From contig JASGJS010000001.1 of the NCBI GenBank assembly GCA_047601185.1, positions 682,001 through 746,000 of the forward strand: 64,000 nt of DNA, read 5' to 3'. A program made the translations under genes and the position numbers. Shown one piece after another: positions 62,584-64,000 of the stretch. The stretch's first letter is position 1; every line of letters begins with the position of its first letter. The DNA is from JASGJS01 sp047601185 (GTDB lineage Bacteria; Pseudomonadota; Gammaproteobacteria; JAURND01). The notes under the pieces were generated by a model. The model was not told where the DNA came from and did no database searches. It worked only from the letters and a program-made list of their open reading frames with translations.

Positions 62584-63984
62584 ATGACAATTCACTATCA
62601 GATCCCTGCCGACATCCCGCAAAGTGTTTTTCGAACCTACGATATTCGCGGCGAAGTCGACCCCTTTTTAACGCCCGATCTTCTTTACGCCATTGGCTTA
62701 GCAATAGGCGCCGAAGCGCACGACTGTCAGCAAAAAACCTTAGCCATTGGTCGCGATGGTCGAATGTCCAGCCCTACGCTGTTTCCTGCTTTAGCACAAG
62801 GTCTGTTGGAGAGCGGATGTGATTTAATTGATATCGGCATCGTCCCCACGCCGTTGTTATATTTTGCCACCCATTGGTTAAAAACAGGCTCTGGTGTCAT
62901 GCTCACCGCCAGCCATAATCCCGCAGATTATAACGGTGTCAAAGTGGTTTTAAACCATACCACTTTGTTTGAAGCAAAAATCCAAACTTTATATCAACGG
63001 ATCATCAATCGCCAATTGGTGTATGCCAAAACGCCGGGCCAATTAACGACCACAGATCTCGCCGAAGCCTATATTAACCGGATTACCAGCGACGTCCATT
63101 TAACTAAACCCCTAAAAATTGTCGTCGATGCGGGCAATGGCGTTGCCGGCCATCTCGCTCCCGCCTTATTTAGACGCATGGGGTGTGAAGTGATCGAACT
63201 ATATTGTGACATTGATGGGCGTTTCCCCAATCACCATCCAGATCCCGGTGAGGTCAAAAATTTAAAAGATTTGCAAGCCGCTGTCGCGCAACATCAAGCA
63301 GCCTTAGGTTTAGCCTTTGATGGAGATGCCGATCGCTTAGGCGTGGTCACGAATCGTGGCGAAATTATTTGGCCCGACCGCCAAATGATGTTATTCGCCC
63401 GTGATGTGCTGTCGCGCAATCCGCATGCCGAAATTATTTTTGATGTCAAATGTTCTCGTTATTTGCCGCAAGTGATTGCACAAAATCACGGGATTCCCTT
63501 AATGTGGAAAACTGGCCACTCAATTTTAAAAGGCAAAATGCAAGAACGAAATGCCCCCTTAGCAGGCGAAATGAGCGGACATATTTTTTTCAAAGAACGT
63601 TGGTATGGCTTTGATGATGGCATCTATGCTGCCGCACGCTTACTGGAAATTTTAAGTCGTGAGACAGGGACAGCCAGCGCAGTGTTCCAAACCTTCCCAA
63701 ATAGTGTCAATACCCCCGAGCTCAAGCTGCCCGTCCCAGAGGCCAAAAAACTAGCCTTTATGGAAACGTTTTTGCGACAAGCTCAATTTGATGGCAAGAT
63801 CACCACCTTAGATGGGATGCGGGTAGACTTCCCCGACGGTTGGGGATTATTGCGCGTTTCCAACACCTCACCGTGTTTAACGCTGCGATTCGAAGCGGAT
63901 GATGCTAGCGCCTTGCAGCGTATTCAGGCATTATTTCGAGCACAGTTATTGGCTGTAGATCCAACCGTCCAACTACCCTTTTAG
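62584..63984 (+). CDS. algC: Phosphomannomutase/phosphoglucomutase (AlgC type)
   Basis: Alpha-D-phosphohexomutase, 466 residues, making mannose-1-P or glucose-1-P for LPS and surface sugars. It has VFRTYDIRGEVD at the start, the phosphoserine loop MLTASHNPADYNG (Ser110), the metal loop FDGDADRLGV at 246-251, the sugar-binding GEMSGHIFF near 335, and a C-terminal RVSNTSPCLTLRFEA phosphate-binding loop. The length matches Pseudomonas AlgC (463). ATG 62584 with AGGA upstream is preferred over an in-frame TTG at 62557. The bifunctional substrate range is inferred from the family. Confidence 0.92.
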   Translation: MTIHYQIPADIPQSVFRTYDIRGEVDPFLTPDLLYAIGLAIGAEAHDCQQKTLAIGRDGRMSSPTLFPALAQGLLESGCDLIDIGIVPTPLLYFATHWLKTGSGVMLTASHNPADYNGVKVVLNHTTLFEAKIQTLYQRIINRQLVYAKTPGQLTTTDLAEAYINRITSDVHLTKPLKIVVDAGNGVAGHLAPALFRRMGCEVIELYCDIDGRFPNHHPDPGEVKNLKDLQAAVAQHQAALGLAFDGDADRLGVVTNRGEIIWPDRQMMLFARDVLSRNPHAEIIFDVKCSRYLPQVIAQNHGIPLMWKTGHSILKGKMQERNAPLAGEMSGHIFFKERWYGFDDGIYAAARLLEILSRETGTASAVFQTFPNSVNTPELKLPVPEAKKLAFMETFLRQAQFDGKITTLDGMRVDFPDGWGLLRVSNTSPCLTLRFEADDASALQRIQALFRAQLLAVDPTVQLPF

Positions 63985-64000
63985 CAGCCTTGCTAGGCTC

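Overview
The window looks like a chromosome segment of a gammaproteobacterium, most probably a host-associated member of the Legionellales (Coxiella/Legionella side). Evidence: Gammaproteobacteria-type gene neighbourhoods (argS next to a SPOR protein and hslVU, rplY-pth, yebC-ruvCAB, tkt-gap-pgk-pyk), a small membrane protein of the CBU_0592 type, a GacA/LetA-type regulator, several long orphan proteins that look like secreted effectors, and base composition judged by eye to be in the mid-40s % GC. The species cannot be named from the sequence alone.

Layout. 1-950: end of an MNIO (DUF692) enzyme gene and its DUF2063 partner, the core of a bufferin-type RiPP pathway. 997-13424 (all minus): bamE, recN, nadK, hslU, hslV, an FtsN-like SPOR protein, a DUF945 protein, argS, hemF, gyrB. 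13553-14846: rplY and pth. 14926-17308: a large orphan gene split by a run of ten C, probably a phase-variable or frameshifted effector with a C-terminal membrane anchor. 17483-27223: sodC, gpmI, yebC, ruvCAB, a Thr/His-rich secreted peptide, trmL with a small zinc-ribbon gene, rsmE, a LysE-type exporter, ispB. 27443-30544 (minus): epmA, a helical-repeat periplasmic protein, efp, and an ftsQ lying outside a division cluster. 30637-37442: tkt-gap-pgk, then pyk, a small membrane protein and otsB. 37629-41253 (minus): gtrA-like, rsmI, a membrane protein, a GacA/LetA-type response regulator and an MFS transporter.

41460-47447 is the most unusual block. A stand-alone NRPS adenylation-carrier protein is convergent with a REC-HPt protein, a soluble PAS histidine kinase whose own receiver has Glu in place of the phospho-accepting Asp, and an FAD/NAD(P)-binding oxidoreductase. 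It could be a small-molecule synthesis and sensing unit, but that is an inference. 47685-56946 is accessory: DJ-1 family protein, a decayed Rpn/DUF4351 transposase, msrB, two convergent orphan genes with effector-like features, an enoyl-CoA hydratase family enzyme, a MacAB-like tripartite ABC exporter, a toxin-antitoxin pair and two small genes. 56943-63984 returns to core functions: serC, a 2-Cys peroxiredoxin, sodB, prlC, rpiA and an AlgC-type phosphohexomutase.

The intergenic regions hold at least five families of palindromic interspersed repeats. One copy appears to have inserted in frame in the signal-peptide region of the MacA-like adaptor. No rRNA, tRNA, CRISPR array or intact insertion sequence was seen.
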